Numbered from the stretch's first letter, positions 52,827-61,621 are shown. The stretch is DNA of 64,000 nucleotides from Paenibacillus wynnii (GCF_000757885.1 NZ_JQCR01000003.1:2046001-2110000), one strand, 5' to 3'. Notes: generated by a model not told the origin, from the letters alone. A program made the numbers and translations.

Positions 52827-55250
52827 TTAAACTCGGGTATCCTCAAACAGTGCCGTGCGTGTATCTTTATCGTTCAGCATTTTTTTCCAAGGATCTGTAA
52901 CCTGAGCTAAGGCAAAATCAATCCGCGCAGCCAATTCTTTACGGTTCGCTTCATTTTCCAAGATGGCCGTCTGAATACTCTCAAGACCCATCCGCTCCAC
53001 CCACTCGGAAGTTCTTTCCAGGTAATTCCCAGTTTCGCGGTAGTATTGCATCACAGCAGAGCACACTTCAACGAGTTCCTCATCTGTTTTTACTTTGCAG
53101 AAGGAGTCCGCGATACGCGGTTTGATTCCGCCGTTACCCCCGATGAATACTTCCCAACCGCCGTCATTGCCGACGATACCGATATCCTTCGTGCATGATT
53201 CTGCACAGTTACGAGGACAACCGTTAACAGCCATTTTGAATTTAGCAGGGAAATCAAGACGCTCATACTTGCGCTCCATAAGAGCACCCATCCCCATTGA
53301 ATCTTGTGTACCGAAGCGGCAGAACTGTGACCCTACACAAGTCTTAACCGTACGAAGGGATTTCGCATAGGCATAACCAGATGGCATATCCAGTTCTTCC
53401 CATACTTTCGGAACATCCTCTTTCTTCACGCCGATCAGATCCAGACGCTGACCCCCGGTTACCTTAACAACCTTTACATCATACTTCAGTGAGACTTCAG
53501 CAATCTTCATCAAGTCTTCAGGTGTTGTAACCCCGCCATACATCCGCGGTACAACCGTAAAGGTGCCGTCCTTCTGAATATTCGCGCCCATCCGTTCATT
53601 AACAAAACGTGATTCTTTCTCATCTTCATAAGTGTCGGGGTAGATCATGCCTAGATAGTAGTTGACCGCCGGGCGGCATTTAGAGCAGCCTTCCTCTTGT
53701 TTCCAGCCCAGTACGTTCATCACTTCTTTAGTTGTTTTTAATCCTTTTGCTGTAATCTCAGCCACGATCTCATCACGGCTTAATGAAGTACAACTGCAAA
53801 TCCCTTGTTTCGCGCCTTGCTGAAAGCTGTCACCAAGTACGAATTGAAGGATTTGTTCCACAACCGGTTTACAACCCCCGCAAGATCGCGTAGCTCCGGT
53901 GCAAGCTTTAATTTCGTCCACTGTTGTAAAACCATTTTCGGTTACAGCATCTACGATCGCCTTTTTGGTAACTCCGTTGCAGCCGCAGACGATTTCTTCA
54001 TCTGACATGGCTTCTACGGACATCCCTTTCTTGGCTTCACCACCGCTGCAGCTGGTACCCATAACTTCTGCATAGATTTCATCCGTCATTTCTGACCCTT
54101 GCTTAACAAGCTTTTGCAGACTGGCTGATTCGGTCACATCCCCGAACAAGACCGCTCCGACGATGATGTTATTTTTGAGCAATATTTTCTTGTACGTTTT
54201 CTTCCAATCATCCTTGGCTGAGATCACTGTATGTTCAGAAGTTTCCATGAACTCACCGGCTGAGAATACATCCACACCGGATATTTTTAATTTCGTGGAC
54301 ATCACAGAGCCTTCATACGGCTTCGTGTCCACTCCACATAAGTGTTTAGCTAATACCATTCCCTGCTCGAAAAGCGGAGCAACCAATCCGTAACATACTC
54401 CGCGATGTTCCGTACATTCACCAACGGAATATACATTGTCCATCGAGGTTTGCAGATAATCATTAACAATGATTCCGCGGTTGAATGTAATGTTGCTGTC
54501 TTTGGCTACCGCTATATTCGGTTTGATTCCAACAGCCATTACAACGAAATCAGCTTCAAGTTCACTTCCATCACTGAACAGCAATCCATTTACCCGCTGA
54601 GTCCCTGTCAATTCAACCGTTTGTTTGCCCATGGCAAACTTCACACCTTGTCGTGTAAGTTCCGCCTGCAGCATCGAGGATGCGTTGCGATCAAGTTGAC
54701 GCTCCATCAAATCTTCCATCAAATGAACAACCGTTACGTCCATTCCCAGGTTAACGAGACCTTTTGCAGCTTCAAGACCAAGCAACCCGCCGCCTATAAC
54801 AGCAGCCTTCTTATACAGCTTGGCCGCTTCTAGCATAGCATCACAGTCTGCGATATCACGGAAGCCTACTACACCTTCTTTATCGCATCCAGGAACAGGT
54901 AGGATAAAGGAGTTAGAACCAGTTGCAATAATTACTTTATCGTAAGGAACCGCCATTCCGCTATCTGTTATAACCTGTTTATGGGTTTCATCAACGTGAG
55001 TTACGGTCATTCCAGTGTGTAAAGTAATGTTGTTGTCCTTATACCAATTTAGGTCATTCAAAATAATATCATCTACTGTTTTACTGCCTTCAAGAACGTA
55101 TGACAGCATGATCCGGTTATAGTTAGGGTGGGGCTCACTTCCAAAGACGGTTATATCATAAGTACCGCCAAGCTTTAAAATCTGCTCGATGGTGCCTATA
55201 CCTGCCATACCGTTGCCGACCAATACTAACTTTTCTCTCTTATCTGCCAT
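52827..55250 (-). CDS. nirB: NADH-dependent nitrite reductase large subunit NirB
   Basis: Reduces nitrite to ammonium with six electrons. The order of domains is an FAD/NAD oxidoreductase (about 1-400; VGNGMAGIGTIEQIL, GGGLLGLEAAKGL) and two BFD-like 2Fe-2S modules (VCGCNGVTK...CGGCKP and GICSCTSLS...CSKCRP). Then come the ferredoxin-like half-domain and the siroheme/4Fe-4S domain, with cluster cysteines in TCVGSQFC and NGCPRNCAESC. 807 residues. The start follows AAGGAGG. Two exact TGTGA-N6-TCACA boxes are upstream. Forms an operon with nirD and nirC. Confidence 0.97.
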   Translation of the reverse strand: MADKREKLVLVGNGMAGIGTIEQILKLGGTYDITVFGSEPHPNYNRIMLSYVLEGSKTVDDIILNDLNWYKDNNITLHTGMTVTHVDETHKQVITDSGMAVPYDKVIIATGSNSFILPVPGCDKEGVVGFRDIADCDAMLEAAKLYKKAAVIGGGLLGLEAAKGLVNLGMDVTVVHLMEDLMERQLDRNASSMLQAELTRQGVKFAMGKQTVELTGTQRVNGLLFSDGSELEADFVVMAVGIKPNIAVAKDSNITFNRGIIVNDYLQTSMDNVYSVGECTEHRGVCYGLVAPLFEQGMVLAKHLCGVDTKPYEGSVMSTKLKISGVDVFSAGEFMETSEHTVISAKDDWKKTYKKILLKNNIIVGAVLFGDVTESASLQKLVKQGSEMTDEIYAEVMGTSCSGGEAKKGMSVEAMSDEEIVCGCNGVTKKAIVDAVTENGFTTVDEIKACTGATRSCGGCKPVVEQILQFVLGDSFQQGAKQGICSCTSLSRDEIVAEITAKGLKTTKEVMNVLGWKQEEGCSKCRPAVNYYLGMIYPDTYEDEKESRFVNERMGANIQKDGTFTVVPRMYGGVTTPEDLMKIAEVSLKYDVKVVKVTGGQRLDLIGVKKEDVPKVWEELDMPSGYAYAKSLRTVKTCVGSQFCRFGTQDSMGMGALMERKYERLDFPAKFKMAVNGCPRNCAESCTKDIGIVGNDGGWEVFIGGNGGIKPRIADSFCKVKTDEELVEVCSAVMQYYRETGNYLERTSEWVERMGLESIQTAILENEANRKELAARIDFALAQVTDPWKKMLNDKDTRTALFEDTRV

Positions 55251-55294
55251 TGTAAAATCCTCCTTAAAGCTTCTGTGTAAACTCTTATATCGGT

Positions 55295-55358
55295 ATTATC
55301 GTTTAAAATTTGAAGGGTCATTGTGATTACAATCACAATAGGTGTGAATCTTTTCACA
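55295..55358 (-). promoter_or_regulatory. Two Fnr-type boxes and promoter of nirBDC
   Basis: TGTGATTACAATCACA (55322-55337) and TGTGAATCTTTTCACA (55343-55358) both match TGTGA-N6-TCACA exactly, centres 21 bp apart. A minus-strand -10 GATAAT (55295-55300) sets the nearer box at about -41.5. Confidence 0.75.
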
Positions 55359-55407
55359 ACATTTCGTGACAAAACATACTAAATTGTTGCTAAAACACAA
55401 ATAGCCA

Positions 55408-55437
55408 GATTCCTTTGTGAATTTCGGAAATCTGGCA
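55408..55437 (-). terminator. Possible terminator after the lipoprotein gene
   Basis: CCAGATT-CC pairs with GGAAATCTGG (one bulge) 23 bp past the stop codon; no clear T run. Confidence 0.4.
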
Positions 55438-55459
55438 TTCTATGATTATTTTTTAATGA

Positions 55460-56167
55460 TTATCGTAAATTTAGAACAATCTCTACTTCATCCTGCGGAC
55501 GGAGCTTCATATCCATACCGTTCTCCATTAGCAGTTTCCCATTTACCTTGACCTTCCAGACTTCATCCGTTAGAGGTGTATATTCATTAACCGTTAGGAT
55601 ACTTTTATTGTTCTCGGAGAGCTGCACCAATTCGCTGTTCTTCAATAAACTCCTAACAGAGGAATCCGCTATAAATGGCAGTACATACGAATGTGTCATC
55701 TCCGGGTGATCACTTGCCCCATTCAAAAATAAAACTACGGATTCAACGGAATCTATATTGCCCTTCGGCACAGCTATCAATTTAATATGATCTGTCCGAT
55801 CTACGGCATGATCCCAATCCTCATAGTCGAGCGGCTCTTCACCGACCTGAAGTTCCCACTTCAACTCGGGATCTAGGGACACATCAGTTACCGAGATTAT
55901 ACTTTTCCCATCCTCTGCAAATACAACGATTCCGCTATTCCTTAGCAGCTCCCGCAGAGTAATGCCTTTCTTGTAGGCTCCGCTGAGTGGTTTGTCCGCA
56001 CTTCCGTTGAATTCACTGTCTCCCGCAAAGAATGAAAGAAAAGGGCCGTTAGCAGCTGCCTCTGTATAACTGCCTTCCGCTTTTGAGTCTAAGATCGTAG
56101 AGCATCCGCCTGCTGACATTAAAATAATTAACCCTAGCAATCCGCGCAATATAAGCTTCGTGGACAT
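55460..56167 (-). CDS. Lipoprotein with two DUF4430-like repeats
   Basis: About 235 residues. The lipoprotein signal ends at ILMSAGGCS. Two internal repeats of about 75 residues resemble the transcobalamin C-terminal-like (DUF4430) fold. The first has KKGITLRELLRNSGIVVFAEDG then WELQVGEEPLDYEDW. The second has ADSSVRSLLKNSELVQLSEN then WKVKVNGKLLMENG. Such domains occur in surface-exposed ligand-binding proteins. The frame begins at a GTG (56176); ATG 56167 after AAGGCGG is preferred. It lies between ric and nirB. Function unknown. Confidence 0.75.
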   Translation of the reverse strand: MSTKLILRGLLGLIILMSAGGCSTILDSKAEGSYTEAAANGPFLSFFAGDSEFNGSADKPLSGAYKKGITLRELLRNSGIVVFAEDGKSIISVTDVSLDPELKWELQVGEEPLDYEDWDHAVDRTDHIKLIAVPKGNIDSVESVVLFLNGASDHPEMTHSYVLPFIADSSVRSLLKNSELVQLSENNKSILTVNEYTPLTDEVWKVKVNGKLLMENGMDMKLRPQDEVEIVLNLR

Positions 56168-56270
56168 TTGCCGCACCGCCTTATCCCGTCTGATGATTAA
56201 TATCTACTACAAGGATAACGCAAGCAGGCCACCTTCTCAAATAAACCTTGCGGAGACCTGTCACAGGCTC

Positions 56271-56302
56271 AAAAAAGAGAGCCCCTGTTCGCAGGACTCT
56301 CT
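56271..56302 (-). terminator. Intrinsic terminator after ric
   Basis: AGAGAGTCCTG pairs with CAGGGGCTCTCT around CGAA on the minus strand and is followed by TTTTTT. Confidence 0.85.
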
Positions 56303-56315
56303 AAACTTGCTGTAA

Positions 56316-57020
56316 TTACTGGTATCTAGGGAACAGGATATTATTCTCTAAATGAACATGCTCAAAAGTCATGCCTTCCAGCTCCTCGAGCCGCGCATAG
56401 GTCAAACGATAGGTTGTGCAAGCATGACCCGGTGGCGTGAAGTCATTGGTAATCAAGCGCATCTGTTTCAAAATATCACCTGCTGCATCATGCTCATCTT
56501 CCAGATCATGAAGAGCCTCACGAACTTCTGTCAAAGCCGATTCACTAGGGTTAGCAATATAGTTAAGAATCTTAGGAAATTCACTTTCTTCTTCTTTGGT
56601 TGTATGTTGAAGGAGTTCTTCCTTGAGTGTGTTAAACAACGTGTACAACTCTGCCAAGTGGGGGGAATCCTCACCATGGACACGGAACACCTTAGTTACA
56701 TTTTGACCGATCGAGGGCAGCTCTTCACGCAGGAAACGGTGGTGTTTGTTCACAATATGGGAGATAAGCTCATCCGAAGGTGCTGTGTTCCATACCATGT
56801 CTTCTTCAAGTACAGGATATTCTTCCAGCAATTTATACAAATCACCTATTACAGCTTCCGGGTCTAAACCGCGCTCACTAACTGCTTCTCCTAGTGGTTT
56901 TACTCCGCCACAGCAGAAGTCAATCTTGTTCGCTTTGAAATAATCAGCGGATTTAGGGAACTGCAATACGATATCTCTCACCATTGCTTCATTATTAAAT
57001 AAAGGTTGTTTAGTAGCCAT
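56316..57020 (-). CDS. ric: Iron-sulfur cluster repair di-iron protein (Ric/ScdA/YtfE)
   Basis: Repairs Fe-S clusters damaged by NO and oxidants. The N-terminal DUF542 domain has KANKIDFCCGGVKPLGEA, including the paired cysteines. The hemerythrin-like domain supplies di-iron ligands in HIVNKHHRFLREE, TLKEELLQHTTKEEESEFP, LEDEHDAAGDI and FEHVHLENNILFPRY. 234 residues. ATG after AAGGAGG. An Fnr-type box lies upstream. Together with hmp and nirBD it forms a nitrosative-stress set. Confidence 0.96.
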   Translation of the reverse strand: MATKQPLFNNEAMVRDIVLQFPKSADYFKANKIDFCCGGVKPLGEAVSERGLDPEAVIGDLYKLLEEYPVLEEDMVWNTAPSDELISHIVNKHHRFLREELPSIGQNVTKVFRVHGEDSPHLAELYTLFNTLKEELLQHTTKEEESEFPKILNYIANPSESALTEVREALHDLEDEHDAAGDILKQMRLITNDFTPPGHACTTYRLTYARLEELEGMTFEHVHLENNILFPRYQ

Positions 57021-57097
57021 TAGGGTTCCTCCTTGGGTTGTTGGATCAGGTTTATTTCTTCTACCTTTCCACCTTACCCCTGAAAGGAATACCCCCT

Positions 57098-57113
57098 TGT
57101 GATTATAATCACT
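57098..57113 (-). promoter_or_regulatory. Fnr-type box upstream of ric
   Basis: TGTGATTATAATCACT, one mismatch to TGTGA-N6-TCACA. The expected -10 position reads TAAGGT (weak). Confidence 0.55.
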
Positions 57114-57127
57114 GAAATTAAATCTCT

Positions 57128-57853
57128 TTATTGAACAAAGGCCTCCATATATGTCCGCTTACCCTCAGAATCTTTTAAATAAGGACCCAAACCGGAAAAC
57201 TGGGCTTGGTTAACATATACACCTGTCATCCATCTTCCTTCCGTCAAGCCGCCCTCCCACTGAAGAACTAAATGCGGAGCGGATATCCATTCCTGATACA
57301 CCTGTATATTGCTGCCATCATACTCTTTAAAAGGTTTGGAAAGCTCTCTAAAACGAACATCGCTAATATAAGTGGGTACAAAATAAGCTGCAATCGTCTC
57401 TAATTCCTCACCGTCAAATAAGGTTTCTCCACCCAGAAAAGGATGAAACAACAGCGTTTTCTCGAAAATTGACCATATAGTGGCCTGCAGCAACATACTT
57501 TGTCTTCTACCGTTATGGAATTTGTAAGCTCTCTGGCTAAGTAGTTTGTCATGATCCTGATGGAAGTCGTTTGATTCCAAGCAATGCCGTTCACAGCCTA
57601 TGCATTTCCAGCCGGACGGGCCTTGTATCCATTTCTGAAATACAGTCCCGCTATCGTTATCACCTTTGTATAGGGATGAAATGATCTCGTAAGGAACTCC
57701 AATCCAGGCATCCCATAAAAAATCCGGAAGATGGCTGTGAAGCATATGCAGCGCCTTGTCGTAAATTAGTTGGACTTTGACGGAAGCCTCCTCCAACTCG
57801 GCAGCATCCTTTTTTCCATACGTAATCTCCCGTGAAAACAGAGTAGTTCTCAT
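57128..57853 (-). CDS. Unrecognised protein with a CxxCxxxC motif
   Basis: About 241 residues, apparently soluble. The centre holds WKCIGCERHCLESNDFH, giving CxxCxxxC, a spacing that could hold a metal. The rest has Trp-rich segments (HLPDFLWDAWIGVPYE; HLVLQWEGGLTEGRWM). The longer frame to 57910 has no ribosome site; ATG 57853 follows GGAGGCGAGG. It sits just upstream of ric on the same strand, with ric's Fnr-type box between. I do not recognise the family. Confidence 0.7.
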   Translation of the reverse strand: MRTTLFSREITYGKKDAAELEEASVKVQLIYDKALHMLHSHLPDFLWDAWIGVPYEIISSLYKGDNDSGTVFQKWIQGPSGWKCIGCERHCLESNDFHQDHDKLLSQRAYKFHNGRRQSMLLQATIWSIFEKTLLFHPFLGGETLFDGEELETIAAYFVPTYISDVRFRELSKPFKEYDGSNIQVYQEWISAPHLVLQWEGGLTEGRWMTGVYVNQAQFSGLGPYLKDSEGKRTYMEAFVQ

Positions 57854-58053
57854 CTTCCTCGCCTCCTGAAAGTTTTGCTTGGCAAAACCCAATTTAGTAA
57901 GCGCTTCCATTGTGGGCAGAGTGGCGGTTTTTTCTATTATATTACATACCTGCCGGTAGAGTGCAAGTTTTTAATAAATAAAATTTAAGAAGATACGACT
58001 TTGCCGTCCTCAATGGGATGGATGTGTATCCCTTTCTCGTTAAAATTCAAAAA

Positions 58054-58081
58054 AACCTCTTCCCTTTAAGGGGAGGAGGTT
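58054..58081 (-). terminator. Intrinsic terminator after the HxlR-family gene
   Basis: AACCTCCTCCCC pairs with GGGAAGAGGTT on the minus strand and is followed by TTTTTT. The 57854-58053 gap shows nothing else. Confidence 0.85.
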
Positions 58082-58100
58082 TACCTGTTGCTGACGGGAA

Positions 58101-58421
58101 CTACTTCACCCAAGATTCTGCCCAGGATTGAATTTGCTTCATAACAGGTTCCAATGCACGGCCTTTGTCTGTCAATTCATATTCAATGCGTACCGGTGTC
58201 TCAGGATACACATGACGAACTAGAATACCTTCACTTTCCAAATCCTTCATCCGCTCAGACAGCATCTTATCACTCATCGTGGGGATTAGACCGGAAATAT
58301 CTTTAAACCGCTTCGGTCCGCTCATCAACGTCTGAATAATAAGGCCATTCCATCGTTTGCCTAGAAAGGAGAAAGCCGTTTCAAATCTGGGACACATCGT
58401 GCTCACATGATGTTCTTCCAT
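58101..58421 (-). CDS. HxlR-family regulator, YodB/CatR-like
   Basis: A winged-helix regulator of about 106 residues. The N-terminal VSTMCPRFETAFSFLGKRWN closely resembles YodB and CatR of Bacillus, repressors that sense quinones and diamide through this conserved cysteine. The DNA-binding helix lies in MSDKMLSERMKDLESEGIL and the wing in TPVRIEYELTDKG. It has no C-terminal cysteines (ends QSWAESWVK), unlike YodB. ATG 58421 after AGAGGTGA is taken over the upstream GTG. An inverted repeat overlaps its promoter region. No quinone-handling enzyme lies next to it. Confidence 0.9.
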   Translation of the reverse strand: MEEHHVSTMCPRFETAFSFLGKRWNGLIIQTLMSGPKRFKDISGLIPTMSDKMLSERMKDLESEGILVRHVYPETPVRIEYELTDKGRALEPVMKQIQSWAESWVK

Positions 58422-58435
58422 TTTTCTCACCTCTC

Positions 58436-58459
58436 ACTAAGTGAAAACTTACATTTAGT
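58436..58459. promoter_or_regulatory. Inverted repeat upstream of the YodB-like gene
   Basis: ACTAAGTG (58436-58443) and CATTTAGT (58452-58459), one mismatch, 8-bp spacer. It lies 14 bp before the start codon, as expected for an autoregulatory operator. Confidence 0.5.
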
Positions 58460-58547
58460 TAGTATATATAATTTTAACACATTTTAAACCTGTTGAACAT
58501 CGTTTACCAAAAAAAGTTCTTATACTCTATCTATTATATCCTTACTG

Positions 58548-58871
58548 TCAATCCCCTTTTTCCTGTGCCGGGACCCTCTGTGAAATGGCTTCTGTAACCA
58601 CATAAGCTAAGTCATCATTGTTATAAAGCGAAAGGACACCGAGAACAGTATCATCGGAAATAAATCCTGACTCTTCCTCGGAAACCGTCAATTCCAACGC
58701 TTTGCGAAGAGGCTCGTTACCGGCCTGCTGCGGGTAAGCTTGTAGATATAATGCTTCCGGATCCAGACTATTATTTACGCACCACTGCGCAAAAACAAGA
58801 ATCATCATTTCTTCATCCCGTTTGTAGCTTTCTACGATCTTTTCTTCCATTGATTTATGGTAATCGTCCAT
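58548..58871 (-). CDS. Small acidic protein, unrecognised
   Basis: A 107-residue acidic, mostly helical protein (MEEKIVESYKRDEEMMILVF; EEESGFISDDTVLGVLSLY). No signal peptide or membrane segment; one cysteine. ATG after GGAGGG gives good support for a real gene. It follows the Gfo/Idh/MocA gene by 15 bp on the same strand, so they are probably co-transcribed. No function can be assigned. Confidence 0.7.
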   Translation of the reverse strand: MDDYHKSMEEKIVESYKRDEEMMILVFAQWCVNNSLDPEALYLQAYPQQAGNEPLRKALELTVSEEESGFISDDTVLGVLSLYNNDDLAYVVTEAISQRVPAQEKGD

Positions 58872-58886
58872 GTTGTCTACCCTCCT

Positions 58887-59822
58887 TCAGTCCGTAAGCT
58901 CCGCAGCAAGTATGTGACTAGGTAGTACTGCAGCGGCGGAAATCACGCATTGCTCCGGTGTATGGATGTTTTTTAAAAAATGGTCCACTACGCCGCTGAA
59001 TCCTCTTCGTTCAAGAATGGTATCCCAGCTGCCAAAACCCTGGTTACGCGGCAGAGCACCCTGCTCATACAATACGGCGCGTTCCATATCGACTACCTCA
59101 ACTGATCTTCCGTTACCGTGAAGTTCCAGCTTCTCCAGATCGGCCCCAGCCTCACGAAACATGCTGTACATTCCAATAGCACCGTTCGCCCAGCTCAGCA
59201 TGCCAGATGCTTGCAGCAGCCGTCCCTCATCATTGCTCTGTAGATTACCCCGAAGCAGCTCATAATCTCCACCACACAGCCAAAGGAGCAAATCCAGCAT
59301 ATGGATCAAGTCATCATGCACCGTCTCACGACTGCTCCCCTTTTGCAGCTTGGTACGATGCTTTATAGCGCTGCAATGGCTAATGCCGCCGTTCTTCTCT
59401 AGCCAAGCTTTGGCAGCTGCATACATAGGGGCAAAGCGTCGGTTGAAACCGACTGCCAGAAGAAGTTCCTTTTCTTGCGCAAGCTCAACTAACCGCTTAG
59501 ATTCCTCCAAATGGTAGGATAATGGCTTATCCACATAAACTGCAACGCCATGATTCAGGCATTTCGATACAATATCAAAATGGGTAGGCGTTGGGCTATG
59601 CACAAACACTGCATCTAAATCCCAGGACAATAGCTCGTCCAAATCAGTAGTTCCCTTAGGAAAGCGGTACGAGCTTACTGTACCCTGAACGGTAGCCGGT
59701 GAATGACTAAGCACACCCACGATCTCCGCCTCATCGTGACGCGACAGCAACGGCAGATAAACCTTCCGGGCAATGTCTCCAAGTCCAATCAGGGCAATTC
59801 TTTTTCGATGTTGATCCTTCAT
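58887..59822 (-). CDS. Gfo/Idh/MocA-family oxidoreductase
   Basis: A Rossmann-fold NAD(P)-dependent sugar or cyclitol dehydrogenase, about 311 residues. The nucleotide site is IALIGLGDIARKVYLPLL. The conserved motifs VDKPLSYHLEESKRLVELA and VGFNRRFAPMYAA follow, the latter leading into the C-terminal substrate domain. The usual catalytic His region reads VHDDLIHMLDLLLWLCGG. ATG 59822 has better spacing from GAGGTG than the GTG at 59834. The substrate cannot be predicted. Confidence 0.9.
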   Translation of the reverse strand: MKDQHRKRIALIGLGDIARKVYLPLLSRHDEAEIVGVLSHSPATVQGTVSSYRFPKGTTDLDELLSWDLDAVFVHSPTPTHFDIVSKCLNHGVAVYVDKPLSYHLEESKRLVELAQEKELLLAVGFNRRFAPMYAAAKAWLEKNGGISHCSAIKHRTKLQKGSSRETVHDDLIHMLDLLLWLCGGDYELLRGNLQSNDEGRLLQASGMLSWANGAIGMYSMFREAGADLEKLELHGNGRSVEVVDMERAVLYEQGALPRNQGFGSWDTILERRGFSGVVDHFLKNIHTPEQCVISAAAVLPSHILAAELTD

Positions 59823-59977
59823 TATAAACATCACCTCGTAGCCTCGGAGTATGTATCACGTCTTCACTCTTCTAGCTATTATACCTTGTCGAAGCAATGT
59901 CGAGAAATGATCTTTGCTTCTATTGTTCGCTTTTTTTCAGTATGATGAAGTGAAATACTCCTAAGGGGCATACTAAG

Positions 59978-60580
59978 ATGAGAAAATGGTTGCTGGCTAT
60001 CCTGTATGTGTTGGGGATGGGCGCCGCGTTTATTTACAGAGAATCAATACTTGACTGGATGAGACAGGATCATAGCTTGGTCCTAACTTTTTTGGCAGCT
60101 ACTATACTGGCCCTATTTCCAGTCGTCCCTTATAAAGTGGTCATAGGCTTGTTCGGATATGTATACGGCAGTGTGGGCGGTGCTGCACTTTGCTGGGGGG
60201 CCACAACATTTGCCGCGGCTCTAATGTTCGTCTGTGTTAAATATTTATTCAAGGAGAGTGCAAAAAGGTTTCTCACCTCCACACCGGCCCTTGATAAGTT
60301 TACGACCGCTGTAGAGAAGCGGCCTTTCGCTTCCGTTGTATTAGCACGGCTAATTCCGATAATTCCTCAGGCAGCGGTTAACATTTATGCCGGTGCAGCC
60401 GGCCTGCCCTTCGGGAGCTTTCTACTTGCTACAGCTATAGGCAAAATTCCGGGTATCGCGTTATTTTCTTTTCTGGGGGACAATCTTTTCCAGCATCCGC
60501 TGAGTGCTGTAGCTGCGATAGTGATCTATATTTCCGTTCTCGGACTTTCCTGGATAGTTTTGCGTACTGGATTTATTTGA
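59978..60580 (+). CDS. TVP38/TMEM64 family (VTT domain) membrane protein
   Basis: A 200-residue membrane protein of the DedA-related VTT/SNARE-associated superfamily. Five or six hydrophobic segments are present. The family signature is VVPYKVVIGLFGYVYGSVGG then VLARLIPIIPQAAVNIYAG and LATAIGKIPGIALFSFLGD. The ATG follows AAGGGG. Related proteins scramble or flip phospholipids; the role here is unknown. Msr follows 54 bp downstream, possibly co-transcribed. Confidence 0.9.
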   Translation: MRKWLLAILYVLGMGAAFIYRESILDWMRQDHSLVLTFLAATILALFPVVPYKVVIGLFGYVYGSVGGAALCWGATTFAAALMFVCVKYLFKESAKRFLTSTPALDKFTTAVEKRPFASVVLARLIPIIPQAAVNIYAGAAGLPFGSFLLATAIGKIPGIALFSFLGDNLFQHPLSAVAAIVIYISVLGLSWIVLRTGFI

Positions 60581-60634
60581 ATTATAATTAAATTGTGATC
60601 TATTTAATTGCATTTCGTTATCGGAGGGATATCA

Positions 60635-61621
60635 ATGAGTGATAATCATACGGATAAACAAGAGATCCGGACCGAAAAAGCAACATTCGCGGGTGGATGT
60701 TTTTGGTGCATGGTATCGCCGTTTGAGGAGCTTCCTGGCATTATTGAGGTAGCCTCCGGTTATACAGGTGGACATACAGCGAATCCTACCTACGAAGAGG
60801 TTTGCTCTGAAACCACGGGGCATGTGGAGGCGGTACAAATCACCTTCAACCCTGAAATATTCCCTTACAAGAAGCTGTTGGAGCTCTTCTGGCAGCAGAT
60901 TGATCCTACAGATGAGGGGGGGCAGTTCTATGACCGCGGGACTTCCTATGGAACAGCAATATTCACACATAGTGAAGAGCAGGAACAGCAGGCACTGGCT
61001 TCTAAGGCGGAACTGCAGGAGAGCGGCCGCTTCGATAAACCTATCGTAACTCCAATTCTGCCGGCGAAGACGTTTTACCGTGCAGAGGAATATCACCAAG
61101 GATATCATCACAAAAATCCGGGTCATTACAAGCGATACCGTAAAGGCTCCGGCCGGGATTCCTTCATTGAGAGCCACTGGTCACATCAAGAAGACAAGGA
61201 AAGCTTGAAAAAGCGACTCACTCCGCTGCAATACGAAGTCACACAAAACAATGCCACGGAGTCCCCTTTCCGCAACGATTTCTGGGATCATCACGGGGAT
61301 GGCATCTATGTAGATATTGTATCGGGCGAGCCGCTGTTCAGTTCATTAGATAAATATGATTCCGGCTGTGGCTGGCCAAGCTTTACCCGGCCGATCCGTG
61401 ATTATTCTGTCAAAGAAAAATCCGACACCAGCCATTTGATGGTTCGCACAGAGGTACGCAGTAAAGTAGCTGATTCCCATCTGGGCCACGTATTCAATGA
61501 TGGCCCCGAGGAGAATGGTCTTCGCTACTGCATCAACTCCGCAGCACTTCGGTTTGTCCCCAAGGAAGAACTGGATAACGAAGGGTATGGAGAGTATCGA
61601 ACACTCTTCCAGCAGGTTTAA
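60635..61621 (+). CDS. msrAB: Methionine sulfoxide reductase MsrA-MsrB fusion
   Basis: Reduces both stereoisomers of methionine sulfoxide. The N-terminal MsrA (about 1-170) has the catalytic FAGGCFWCMVSPFEE and YHQGYHHKNPGHYKRY. The MsrB half (about 185-325) has YDSGCGWPSFTRPI, SHLGHVFNDGP and catalytic Cys in RYCINSAALRFVP. The CxxC zinc pairs found in many MsrB proteins are not seen. About 328 residues. ATG 60635 follows CGGAGGGA; the extension to 60608 is rejected. No signal peptide, so cytosolic. Confidence 0.96.
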   Translation: MSDNHTDKQEIRTEKATFAGGCFWCMVSPFEELPGIIEVASGYTGGHTANPTYEEVCSETTGHVEAVQITFNPEIFPYKKLLELFWQQIDPTDEGGQFYDRGTSYGTAIFTHSEEQEQQALASKAELQESGRFDKPIVTPILPAKTFYRAEEYHQGYHHKNPGHYKRYRKGSGRDSFIESHWSHQEDKESLKKRLTPLQYEVTQNNATESPFRNDFWDHHGDGIYVDIVSGEPLFSSLDKYDSGCGWPSFTRPIRDYSVKEKSDTSHLMVRTEVRSKVADSHLGHVFNDGPEENGLRYCINSAALRFVPKEELDNEGYGEYRTLFQQV

